A DNA stretch of 64,000 nt, from positions 1 through 64,000 of the forward strand of contig JBGPBV010000011.1 in the NCBI GenBank assembly GCA_041481445.1, read 5' to 3'. The DNA is from AA29 sp041481445. Lineage in GTDB: Bacteria; Acidobacteriota; Vicinamibacteria; Fen-336. This document shows, one piece after another, positions 50,897 through 58,472 of the stretch (position 1 is the first letter of the stretch; each line of letters begins with the position of its first letter). The translations under genes and the position numbers were made by a program. The notes beneath the pieces were generated by a model. The model was not told the origin of the DNA. It worked only from the letters and a program-made list of their open reading frames with translations, and searched no databases.

Positions 50897-52399
50897 ATGG
50901 ACAACGACGACTCGAACTCCAAGTCCTCGGGCCCACCGAGGCGGGGGCGTCCGCCCAAGGGTGACCGCCCGCGCCCGGCGGCCGCCGTCGGCGAGGGTGA
51001 TCCCGCCGCGCCCGCGCCCGCGGCCGTGGCGGAAGCCGAGGCCGGGGAGGCGCCGGCCACGGAGGCCGCCGCGGAGCCGGCGGCGCCGACCGTGATCGCG
51101 TCGCCGGCCGCGCCCGCCGTCCCGGCGGTGGCCGAAGGTCCGGGGCGCCTGGACCTGGCCGTCCTGAAGGAGATGGGCATCCGCGAGCTGGCCCACGTCG
51201 CGAAGTCCCTCGAGATCCCGGGCGCGGCCACCATGAAGAAGCAGGAGCTGGTGTTCCAGATCCTGCGCGCCCAGGCGGAGAAGGAGGGGCTGATCTTCTC
51301 CGAGGGGGTGCTGGAGATCCTGCCCGACGGCTTCGGGTTCCTGCGCGCGCCCGAGTACTGCTACCTGCCCGGGCCCGACGACATCTACGTCTCGCCCTCG
51401 CAGATCCGCAAGTTCGACCTGCGCACGGGCGACACCATCTCCGGCCAGATCCGTCCGCCCAAGGACGACGAGCGCTACTTCGCGCTCATCAAGGTGGACG
51501 CCGTCAACTTCGAGCCGCCCGACCGCTCGAAGGAGAAGATCTTCTTCGACAACCTCACGCCCCTCTATCCCGCCGACCGCATCCGGCTGGAGACGACCGC
51601 GGAGAACCTGTCCACCCGTGTGCTGGACCTGATGGACCCGCTGGGGAAGGGGCAGCGCGCCCTCATCGTGGCCGCCCCCCGCACCGGCAAGACGATGCTG
51701 CTGCAGGCCATCGCCAACGCCATCACCACCAACCACCCCGAGATCGTGCTGATCGTCCTCCTCATCGACGAGCGTCCGGAGGAGGTCACGGACATGCAGC
51801 GGTCCGTGCACGGCGAGGTCATCTCGTCCACCTTCGACGAGCCGGCCGACCGCCACGTGCAGGTGGCGGAGATGGTGCTGGAGAAGGCGAAGAGGCTGGT
51901 CGAGCACAAGAAGGACGTCGTGATCCTGCTCGACTCCATCACCCGGCTGGCCCGCGCCTACAACACGATCGTGCCCGCCTCCGGCAAGGTGCTCTCGGGA
52001 GGTGTCGACTCCAACGCCCTCCAGCGCCCCAAGCGGTTCTTCGGGGCGGCGCGCAACGTCGAGGAGGGGGGGTCCCTGACCATCATCGCCTCCGCCCTCG
52101 TGGAGACGGGCTCGCGCATGGACGACGTCATCTTCGAGGAGTTCAAGGGGACGGGCAACGCGGAGATCGTCCTCGACCGCAAGCTGACCGACAAGCGCGT
52201 GTTCCCCTCGATCGACATCAACCGCAGCGGCACGCGCAAGGAGGAGCTGCTCGTCCCCAAGGACGAGCTCAACCGCGCCTGGATCCTGCGCAAGGTGCTC
52301 ACCGCGCTCTCACCGGTGGAAGCGATGGAGCTGCTCCTGGAGAGGCTCTCGAAGACCAAGTCCAACAAGGAATTTCTCGAGAGTATGAGTAATGCATGA
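50897..52399 (+). CDS. rho: Transcription termination factor Rho
   Basis: 500 residues. A Pro/Ala/Glu-rich disordered N-terminal extension (residues 1 to about 80) precedes the Rho N domain (LAVLKEMGIRELAHVAKSLEIPGAATMKKQELVFQIL). Next come the cold-shock RNA-binding domain (GVLEILPDGFGFLRAPEYCYLPGPDDIYVSPSQIRKF) and the RecA-like motor. The motor has Walker A APRTGKTMLL, Walker B VVILLDSITRLARA, Q-loop SGKVLSGGVDSNAL and R-loop RNVEEGGSLTII. It unwinds and releases nascent RNA at terminators. The extension lengthens the protein to 500 from the usual 419. This genome has GC hairpins without U-tracts, so Rho probably matters widely. ATG at 50897. Confidence 0.97.
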   Translation: MDNDDSNSKSSGPPRRGRPPKGDRPRPAAAVGEGDPAAPAPAAVAEAEAGEAPATEAAAEPAAPTVIASPAAPAVPAVAEGPGRLDLAVLKEMGIRELAHVAKSLEIPGAATMKKQELVFQILRAQAEKEGLIFSEGVLEILPDGFGFLRAPEYCYLPGPDDIYVSPSQIRKFDLRTGDTISGQIRPPKDDERYFALIKVDAVNFEPPDRSKEKIFFDNLTPLYPADRIRLETTAENLSTRVLDLMDPLGKGQRALIVAAPRTGKTMLLQAIANAITTNHPEIVLIVLLIDERPEEVTDMQRSVHGEVISSTFDEPADRHVQVAEMVLEKAKRLVEHKKDVVILLDSITRLARAYNTIVPASGKVLSGGVDSNALQRPKRFFGAARNVEEGGSLTIIASALVETGSRMDDVIFEEFKGTGNAEIVLDRKLTDKRVFPSIDINRSGTRKEELLVPKDELNRAWILRKVLTALSPVEAMELLLERLSKTKSNKEFLESMSNA

Positions 52400-52482
52400 G
52401 ACCAGGATCGCCGGTTGCAGCAGACGAGCCTTGATTTCGCGCCCTCGCTCGCGGCGGAACCGGCGGTGAGCGGAACGGGCGG

Positions 52483-52923
52483 CTAGTCGCCTCCCGGACC
52501 TTCCAGCGTCCGGTCGCCGAGGCCGGGGCGCACCGTGATCTTGATCGTGGTCGTGACCAGCGTCTTGCTCGCGTGCCGCATGGTGAGCTTGACGTTGTAC
52601 ATGCCCGCGTTGGGGTACGCGTGCTCGGCGGTGTAGCGACGCTCGATCTTGCTCTTGCCGGGCTCGTACTCCGGGCAGTCGGCTTCGTGCACGCTCTTGC
52701 CGCCGTCGTCCCAGTCCCACTCCAGCTCCGGGCAGTAGTACTCCTCGACGTCGTCTCCTCCGGTCAGCTCCGCCGTGAGCAGGATGTTGACGGGGGAGAA
52801 GGCCATCCGCGGCGTGGCCCGGATGTCGAGCTTGGGCTTCTTCGGCTTGGGTTCGTCCCCCGCGGGGGCGGATGCGGCGAGGGCGGCGACGACGAGGACG
52901 GCGCACGGCACAACAAGTCTCAT
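52483..52923 (-). CDS. Small secreted PKD-like beta protein, paralogue A
   Basis: 146 residues. Signal peptide MRLVVPCAVLVVAALAASAPAG, then an Ig/PKD-like beta sandwich with RMAFSPVNILLTAELTGGDD, YYCPELEWDWDDGGKSVHEADC, RYTAEHAYPNAGMYNVKLTM and TTTIKITV. This is the pattern of PKD domains (WDWDDG, then HxYxxxGxYxVxLT). Two Cys probably bond. A close paralogue lies at 53682-54095, and the two flank a Fic-like gene on the opposite strand. It has no catalytic motif, so binding to glycan or protein at the cell surface is likely. ATG at 52923. Confidence 0.78.
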   Translation of the reverse strand: MRLVVPCAVLVVAALAASAPAGDEPKPKKPKLDIRATPRMAFSPVNILLTAELTGGDDVEEYYCPELEWDWDDGGKSVHEADCPEYEPGKSKIERRYTAEHAYPNAGMYNVKLTMRHASKTLVTTTIKITVRPGLGDRTLEGPGGD

Positions 52924-52985
52924 GACGTCTCCGTTCGAAAGGGACCCGACCTTCAGGCATTGTACGCTAGCCGGGTGAGAGGACC

Positions 52986-53663
52986 ATGGTCGAGGCCCGG
53001 GGCCTGAGGCTCGGGACCAGCGCGTCGCTCAAGGAGAAGCGCCTGGCCCGGCTGCTCGCCGGCCGCGACCCCGTCGCGCCCGCGCTGGAGGCGGCCCTCA
53101 TCGACGCGCAGGTGCGCGGCAGCGTCGAGCTGGCCGGGATCGCCGGCACCGAAGCGGAGGGGGAGACCACCGCCGCCCTGCGCCGCGCCCTCTCCGCCGT
53201 CGATGCGCGTGCTCCCCTGAGCGTCGACGCCCTGCTGGATTGGGGGGCCGCCGTCACCGGCTCGCGCACCCTGCGCACCGAGCCCCGCGCGCGCGCGGAC
53301 GGCCCGCCACCGGCGCCTCCGGAGTTCATCGCCTCGCGGCTGGCCATCCTCCAGGAGTGGCTCGGGAGCGACAGCGCGCGCGAGCTCAAGGCCCCCCAGC
53401 AGGGCGCGCTCGTCCTCGCCCGCCTGATGGAGATCCTGCCCTTCCCGCGCGCGAACGGCCTCGTGGCGCGGCTGGCCGCCTCCCACCTCATGGTGAAGGC
53501 GGGATCGCGCCGGCCGCTCCTTCACGGTGCGGACGCCGCGCGGCTGGACGAGGCGCTGCAGGCGGCCTTCCAGCTCCAGACCGAGCCGCTGGCGCGGCTG
53601 CTGGAGGAGGCGGCGGAGCGGGCCCTCGACCTCCTGCTGGAGGAGGTGGGCGGGGCCGAGTAG
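52986..53663 (+). CDS. Degenerate Fic-fold protein
   Basis: 225 residues, helical. LMEILPFPRANGLVARLAASHLMVKAG (about 148-173) aligns with the Fic core HPFxDGNGRxxRLLxxxxL. Pro152, Phe153, Asn157, Gly158 and Arg162 are kept, but the catalytic His is Leu151, the acidic residue is Arg155 and the NG-R Arg is Leu159. The region 44-62 (GSVELAGIAGTEAEGE) resembles the SxxIEGI segment preceding Fic domains. AMP transfer is therefore unlikely; it may bind a nucleotide or act as a scaffold. ATG at 52986 follows GTGAGAGGACC, with TACGCT at 52963-52968 as -10. It lies between two paralogous secreted-protein genes on the other strand. Confidence 0.55.
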   Translation: MVEARGLRLGTSASLKEKRLARLLAGRDPVAPALEAALIDAQVRGSVELAGIAGTEAEGETTAALRRALSAVDARAPLSVDALLDWGAAVTGSRTLRTEPRARADGPPPAPPEFIASRLAILQEWLGSDSARELKAPQQGALVLARLMEILPFPRANGLVARLAASHLMVKAGSRRPLLHGADAARLDEALQAAFQLQTEPLARLLEEAAERALDLLLEEVGGAE

Positions 53664-53681
53664 CTCCCGGGGGCCGCCGCC

Positions 53682-54095
53682 TCAGTTCGACGACAGGTCG
53701 CCGGCGCCGGCGTGGACGGTCACCGTGGCCGTGGCCACCGCGATCGAGCGGTTCGCCTTGCGCATCGTGATCTTCACGTTGTAGGTCCCGGCCTGCCGGA
53801 ACGCGTGCTCGGCGGTGAAGCGCCGCTCGAAGGTGCCGCCCGCTTCCAGCGGGGGGCAGTCCGACTCCTGCACGCTCTTGCCCCCGTCGTCCCAGTTCCA
53901 CTCCAGCTCGGGGCAATAGAACTGGTCGACGTCGTCACCGCCCGTCAGCTCCGCGGTGAGCAGCACGTTGACGGGCGAGAAGGCCATGCGCGGCGCCGCG
54001 CGCAGGTCGAGCCTCGGCTTGCGGACCTTCTCCGCAGACGTCCCCACGTTGGCCAGCGCGGCGAGCATGAGAGCGGTCAGGGCGACGGTGCGCAT
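53682..54095 (-). CDS. Small secreted PKD-like beta protein, paralogue B
   Basis: 137 residues. Signal peptide MRTVALTALMLAALANVGTSAEK; ATG at 54095 has GAGGAGA upstream. The domain RMAFSPVNVLLTAELTGGDD, FYCPELEWNWDDGGKSVQESDC, RFTAEHAFRQAGTYNVKITM and ATATVTV matches paralogue A (52483-52923) over its whole length. Well over half of the residues are identical. It stops 18 nt from the end of the convergent Fic-like gene. Duplication with retention of signal and Cys residues suggests two related surface or periplasmic binding proteins. Confidence 0.78.
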   Translation of the reverse strand: MRTVALTALMLAALANVGTSAEKVRKPRLDLRAAPRMAFSPVNVLLTAELTGGDDVDQFYCPELEWNWDDGGKSVQESDCPPLEAGGTFERRFTAEHAFRQAGTYNVKITMRKANRSIAVATATVTVHAGAGDLSSN

Positions 54096-54257
54096 CACGG
54101 GTCTCCTCGCCGGCCGCCCTTTCGCGGGAGGGTTCTCCGCGAGCGGCTCCGGCTTCACGCCGCTCGTTGCAAGAGTCGCGCCCGGTGATGCGGGTCACGC
54201 GCGTCGGTTGCGAGGCCGCGGCCGGGGGCGCGCTAATTCACGCGCGCACAAAGAGCA

Positions 54258-54280
54258 ACGGCCGGCATGCGGCCGGCCGT
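54258..54280 (-). terminator. Rho-independent-like terminator of the DUF6335-like gene
   Basis: ACGGCCGGC (54258-54266) pairs with GCCGGCCGT (54272-54280) around a 5 nt loop. In the minus direction the stem is followed by TTGCTCTTTG, the most T-rich tail seen after any hairpin here. The rest of the 256 bp gap 54096-54351 shows no gene. Confidence 0.6.
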
Positions 54281-54351
54281 CGTGTCCGCCCATCGCGCGC
54301 GCGCCGCTGTGCAAGAACCCGCAGTGCGCGCCGAGAAATGTCGGATTTCCC

Positions 54352-54741
54352 TCAGCCTCGCCGGGTTCCCCGATGCGGGTCCGGGGCCTCGAGCTGTCCG
54401 CGATGGCGGTCGCGTCGATCGAGGATCTCGGCGGACGAGCGCAACGCGCCGCTGTCCTCTTCCTGCACGCCCATGGCCCGTCCCACGTCGTCCACCTGGT
54501 TCTCGTCGGGCGTGGGGTTGTCCCCCCCGAGCGTCTCGTCCCCGACGAAGTCGGCATCGTCCGGGACCGGCCTGTCTTCGGAGTGCCGACTCTGCGATTC
54601 GAGGGGGACCACGCCCGTGGCCAGGGCTTCCGCCGCCACCGCCGTCGCCGAGGGGACCATTGCGGGCTCCGGCGCGTCCTTCTCGGGGATCTCCTTCGCC
54701 GCCCGCCGGCCGGCCTGCGTCTTGCGGACCTTCTTCGTCAT
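54352..54741 (-). CDS. Acidic DUF6335-like protein
   Basis: 129 residues. A basic N-terminus (MTKKVRKTQAGRRAAKE) is followed by an acidic, probably flexible middle. The block DDADFVGDETLGGDNPTPDENQVDDVGRAMGVQEEDSG resembles DUF6335 proteins (D-E-x-x-G-G-x-x-x-T-P-D-Q-x-x-V-D-x-x-G-x-A-x-G). ATG at 54741 has a GGGGGAGG ribosome site. A TATAGT -10 box lies on the minus strand at 54767-54762. It is monocistronic with its own terminator. Function unknown; such proteins are frequently stress-associated in cyanobacteria, which I cannot confirm here. Confidence 0.6.
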   Translation of the reverse strand: MTKKVRKTQAGRRAAKEIPEKDAPEPAMVPSATAVAAEALATGVVPLESQSRHSEDRPVPDDADFVGDETLGGDNPTPDENQVDDVGRAMGVQEEDSGALRSSAEILDRRDRHRGQLEAPDPHRGTRRG

Positions 54742-54848
54742 GGGCGCCTCCCCCTCCGACCACTATAGCGTCCGGGCTCGCGCGCGGGGGATGAGCCGCG
54801 CGGTTCATGGCGCCATTCGGGCTCGAGCGTGCGTGCTACGATCCGATC

Positions 54849-56237
54849 GTGGACCTGGTGGTCCCTTCCGGAGTCCGCCGCCTCCTGGAGGTGCTCAGGG
54901 ACGCCGGGGGGCGGCCCTACCTCGTGGGCGGCGCCGTGCGCGATCGCCTCCTCGGCCTTCCGCACAAGGACCTCGACGTGGAGGTGTTCGGCCTCCCGCT
55001 CCCGCGGCTCAAGGAGACGCTGGCGCGCCTGGGCCGGGTGGACGCGGTCGGCGAGGCCTTCACCGTGCTCAAGGTGAGCGGGCTCGAAGGGGCGGAGGGC
55101 GCGGTGGACGTCTCGCTGCCGCGCCGGGACTCCAAGGCCGGACCCGGCCACCGCGGCATCGCGGTGAGCGGCGATCCCGGCCTCGGCCTGGAAGAGGCGG
55201 CGCGCCGCCGCGACTTCACCATCAACGCCATCCTGTACGACCCGTTCGCGCGCGCCGTCGTCGACCCGTTCGGCGGCCAGCGCGACCTCCAGCTCCGGCT
55301 CCTGCGCGCGGTCGACCTCGACACCTTCGGCGACGACCCCCTGCGCGCCCTCCGGGCCGTGCAGCTCGCCGCGCGCTTCGAGATGACGGTCGACCCCGAA
55401 ACCGCGCGGCTCTGCGCGTCCATGCCGCTCCGCGAGCTCCCCGCCGAGCGCGTCCTCGGCGAGGTCCAGAAGCTGCTGCTCAAGGCGCGCCGTCCCTCCC
55501 GGGGCCTCGCCCTCCTGCGGGACTGGGGGATGCTGCCCGCGGTCGCCCCCGAGCTGGTGCCGCTCATCGGCACGCCGCAGGATCCGGAATGGCATCCGGA
55601 GGGCGACGTGTGGACGCACACGCTGCTCGCCGTCGACGAGGCCGTCCCGCTCCTCGAAGGGCTCGACACGCCGCGCGCCCTGGCCGTCGTGCTCGGCACC
55701 CTGTGCCACGACCTCGGCAAGCCGTCCACCACCGGCATGCTGGAGGGCCGGCTACGCTCGTACGGCCACGAGGAGGCGGGACTGGCGCCCACCGTCGCCC
55801 TCCTCGACCGCTGGGGCGTGCATCGCCAGCACGGTTACGACGTGCGCGGCCAGGTGCTCGGCCTCGTCGGCAACCATCTCAAGCCGGGCCAGTTCTACGA
55901 TGACCGCGAGCGTGTCTCCGACGGCGCCATCCGGCGGCTGGCTCGCCGCTGCGAGCCCGGGCTGCTCTACCGCGTGGCCCGCGCCGACTGCCTCGGACGC
56001 ACCGGCGACTTCCCGCCCGTGGCCATGGAATGGTTCCGCGAGCGCGTCCAGCAGCTCGAGGTCGCCGAGCATCTGCCCGCCCCGCTGTTGCAGGGCCGGC
56101 ACGTCCTGGAGCTGGGCCTGCCTCCGGGACCGGAGGTCGGCCGCATCGTGCGCGCCGTCTACGAGCGCCAGCTCGACGGCGCCCTGCGGACGCTCGAGGA
56201 GGCGAAGGAGGAGGCCAGGAAGGTGATCGGGCGATGA
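54849..56237 (+). CDS. cca: CCA tRNA nucleotidyltransferase / poly(A) polymerase family with HD domain
   Basis: 462 residues from GTG 54849; ATG at 54807 would add 14. The head domain has LVGGAVRDRLLG and DLDVEVFG (metal-binding Asp pair), the neck RRRDFTINAILYD, the RNA-binding domain DPLRALRAVQLAARF, and a C-terminal HD hydrolase (VLGTLCHDLGKP, GHEEAG). The HD-containing form is the bacterial CCA-adding enzyme that repairs tRNA 3' ends. A poly(A) polymerase cannot be excluded by motif. TACGAT (54837-54842) ends 6 nt before GTG, so the transcript is probably leaderless. The next gene overlaps by 4 nt. Confidence 0.85.
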   Translation: MDLVVPSGVRRLLEVLRDAGGRPYLVGGAVRDRLLGLPHKDLDVEVFGLPLPRLKETLARLGRVDAVGEAFTVLKVSGLEGAEGAVDVSLPRRDSKAGPGHRGIAVSGDPGLGLEEAARRRDFTINAILYDPFARAVVDPFGGQRDLQLRLLRAVDLDTFGDDPLRALRAVQLAARFEMTVDPETARLCASMPLRELPAERVLGEVQKLLLKARRPSRGLALLRDWGMLPAVAPELVPLIGTPQDPEWHPEGDVWTHTLLAVDEAVPLLEGLDTPRALAVVLGTLCHDLGKPSTTGMLEGRLRSYGHEEAGLAPTVALLDRWGVHRQHGYDVRGQVLGLVGNHLKPGQFYDDRERVSDGAIRRLARRCEPGLLYRVARADCLGRTGDFPPVAMEWFRERVQQLEVAEHLPAPLLQGRHVLELGLPPGPEVGRIVRAVYERQLDGALRTLEEAKEEARKVIGR

Positions 56238-56842
56238 GCGCGGGCCGGCCGTTGTCGGACGAGGAGCTGCAGGCGCTGCTGGCGCGCGTGGCGCGCCTGG
56301 GCGACCGTGGCTGGCGCCAGCAGGCGGAGGCGGGCCTCGGGCTGTTCACGCTCCGGGCCGCCGACGCCTTTGACGCCGTCCATCTCTACGCCCCCGGCGA
56401 GAAGGGCCGCGCGATCGTGGAGACGCTGGAGGCGGCGCGCCAGGAGGTGCCGCGCCTGGTGGCGGAGGTCCAGCGGCTCCGCCAGGAGATCGACGCCGCA
56501 CGGGCGGCGGTGCGCGAGGCGGCCCGCGGGCGTCCGGCGGGAAAGGACGAGCGGCCGGCGCCCCCGCGGGCCGCGGAGGCCTTCGCGGTCGACGACGACG
56601 CCGGCCTCGGCCTGGCCGCGCCCTTCCGCGTCGGGCCGAAGGAGATGAAGGCGGCCCAGACCGATCCACTGGTCGCGCTGGCCGTCCAGACCGCACGCGC
56701 CCTCCAGCCCGACGCCCGGGAGATCGAGAAGGCGCGCCTCATCGCGATGGCCTTCGCCGCCTCCAAGCGCGACCTCGACGCGTTCTGGGCCGCGCGCAAG
56801 ATGCGCGCGGTGCCGGGAGCGAAGGCCACGCGCCGGAAGTAG
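56234..56842 (+). CDS. Hypothetical helical protein downstream of cca
   Basis: 202 residues starting at ATG 56234, overlapping the cca stop (ATGA). The N-terminal part is helical (SDEELQALLARVARLGDRGW). A coiled-coil stretch spans about residues 60-98 (GRAIVETLEAARQEVPRLVAEVQRLRQEIDAARAAV). A Pro/Ala linker and a C-terminal helical region ending in basic residues (RKMRAVPGAKATRRK) complete it. No family recognised. Overlap with cca suggests shared expression only. The gene ends 28 nt from the convergent ATP-grasp gene. Confidence 0.62.
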   Translation: MSAGRPLSDEELQALLARVARLGDRGWRQQAEAGLGLFTLRAADAFDAVHLYAPGEKGRAIVETLEAARQEVPRLVAEVQRLRQEIDAARAAVREAARGRPAGKDERPAPPRAAEAFAVDDDAGLGLAAPFRVGPKEMKAAQTDPLVALAVQTARALQPDAREIEKARLIAMAFAASKRDLDAFWAARKMRAVPGAKATRRK

Positions 56843-56870
56843 CCGCGGCCGGAGCCGCCCGCCCGGGCTC

Positions 56871-58439
56871 TCAGATCTCGCCGATCGCTCCCGGATCCAC
56901 GATCGGCGCCCGCCCCAGGTGCGCCTCGCGGTCCAGCACCACCAGCGTGCGCTGGTACAGCTCGTCCACTTCTCCCGGGCTGTTCGCGATGGCGGTCAGG
57001 CCGACCTTGCCGAACTGCGAGAGGGCGCCGATCAGGTGGAACAGCACGCCCGACTCCGTCCCGTGGCTGTAGTGCAGCTTGTTCACGGTCAGGATGTCGA
57101 TGAGGTCCTCGGGGAGCAGGCCGCGGTACATCTCGGAGTGCAGGTTGTCGGTCGCGCGGTAGTACTTGGTGTGGCCGGAGGGGGAGAGGAAGAGGCCGGT
57201 GGCGGGGTCGAGCTTCCCTCCGGTCAGGAACTGCAGGGCCAGGTAGGGGTGCGTGGTGCCGCCCATGCGCAGGTTGATCTCGAGGGCGGCCAGGCTCCAC
57301 TCCGCGTCGGGGTCGCTGCGCCAGACCAGGAAGTCCACCCCGAAGCGGCTGACCACGCCGTGCGCGGCCAGCACCCGCCCGATCTTGATCGCCTCCTCCT
57401 GCATCCGCATGCGGTAGGCCTCCGCGGCCGGGAACACGCAGCCGAGGAAGACCTGCCCGCTGGAGCCGCCCAGGAGCTGGTCGTGCGTCGAGATCGGGAG
57501 CACCTCTCCCCTGGGGCTGATGCGCATCTGGGTGCTGGGGGAGGCCTTCTCCGGGGCCTCGATGAACTCCTCGACGATGCCGCCCATGCGTCCGAGCTTC
57601 TCGAAGTAGAGGACGGGCGTCTCCGCGGGGACCGCGAAGTCCAGCGCGCGGAGCTGGTCGTGCACGGCCGGGAGGCTCATCTCCTGCGGGTACCGGAAGA
57701 GCGCGTTCCCCTCGCCGGAGAAGCTCTCGTTGAGCTTCACCACCGCGCGGCGCAAGCCCGGGCGCGCCTTCTTGAGGTCAGCGAGCGCATTCACCACGTC
57801 GTGCTCCGTGCGCAGGTCCTCGAACCCGAGCGGCAGCTCCACCCCCGCGTCGCGGAAGACCTTGCGGCTGCCCGATTTCGTGCCCAGGTGGATGAGGTTC
57901 GGGTCCACGCCGTTGAGCGGGATGTCCAGCAGCACGGCCAGCCGCCGCTCCAGGGGCGTGGAGTTGAAGACGGTGAGGTAGGCGCGCGTGTGGTCCTCGA
58001 TGCCCTCCCGGATGCGCTGGAGGAGCCGTGGGCGCTCGAGGATCTTCTCGGTCAGCGCGCGCGGGGAGGCGTCGTGCGCGCAGAGCAGGGTCAGGCGCCC
58101 GCGGGCGTGGCTGGCCGGGATGCCGGCCAGGAACTGGAAGTAGTACTCGAGGATGAGCGGGTGGACGGGCTGCGAGGTGACGAAGACCATGCGCGCGCGG
58201 GGGTTGCGCAGGCGGATGAGCAGGAAGAGCAGCCGCTCCTCGTAGAAGCTCGCGCCCGGGAGCCTGCGCAGCTCCGACTGGTCGAGGGTGAGCGAGGGCA
58301 CGACGACGGAGGTGTACGCCTCCTCGTCGCGGTCGACGAGCGCCTGCCAGACCTCCTGCAGCTGCGGCTTGAGGGCCTCGAAGCGCGCGATCTCCTCCTC
58401 CGGGGTGAGGTCGGCCGGGAAGGGCGGCTGGGGGTTCAT
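56871..58439 (-). CDS. ATP-grasp ligase, PGM1-like peptide ligase family
   Basis: 522 residues. The N-terminal Rossmann-like part (VFVTSQPVHPLILEYYFQFLAG, LLCAHDASPRALTEKIL) leads into an ATP-grasp fold. RRAVVKLNESFSGEGNALF holds the ATP-binding Lys and flexible loop, VVSRFGVDFLVW and AALEINLRMGGTTHP supply the metal-binding Glu/Asn pair. The sequence resembles proteins annotated as peptide ligase PGM1-related, after the pheganomycin enzyme that joins an amino-acid derivative to a peptide. ATG at 58439, 33 nt after the amidotransferase-like gene. It forms an amide bond from a carboxylate via acyl phosphate. Substrates are unknown. Confidence 0.78.
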   Translation of the reverse strand: MNPQPPFPADLTPEEEIARFEALKPQLQEVWQALVDRDEEAYTSVVVPSLTLDQSELRRLPGASFYEERLLFLLIRLRNPRARMVFVTSQPVHPLILEYYFQFLAGIPASHARGRLTLLCAHDASPRALTEKILERPRLLQRIREGIEDHTRAYLTVFNSTPLERRLAVLLDIPLNGVDPNLIHLGTKSGSRKVFRDAGVELPLGFEDLRTEHDVVNALADLKKARPGLRRAVVKLNESFSGEGNALFRYPQEMSLPAVHDQLRALDFAVPAETPVLYFEKLGRMGGIVEEFIEAPEKASPSTQMRISPRGEVLPISTHDQLLGGSSGQVFLGCVFPAAEAYRMRMQEEAIKIGRVLAAHGVVSRFGVDFLVWRSDPDAEWSLAALEINLRMGGTTHPYLALQFLTGGKLDPATGLFLSPSGHTKYYRATDNLHSEMYRGLLPEDLIDILTVNKLHYSHGTESGVLFHLIGALSQFGKVGLTAIANSPGEVDELYQRTLVVLDREAHLGRAPIVDPGAIGEI

Positions 58440-58472
58440 CGGCGGCCTGGGCCAGGCGCGGGCGTCGAGTCC

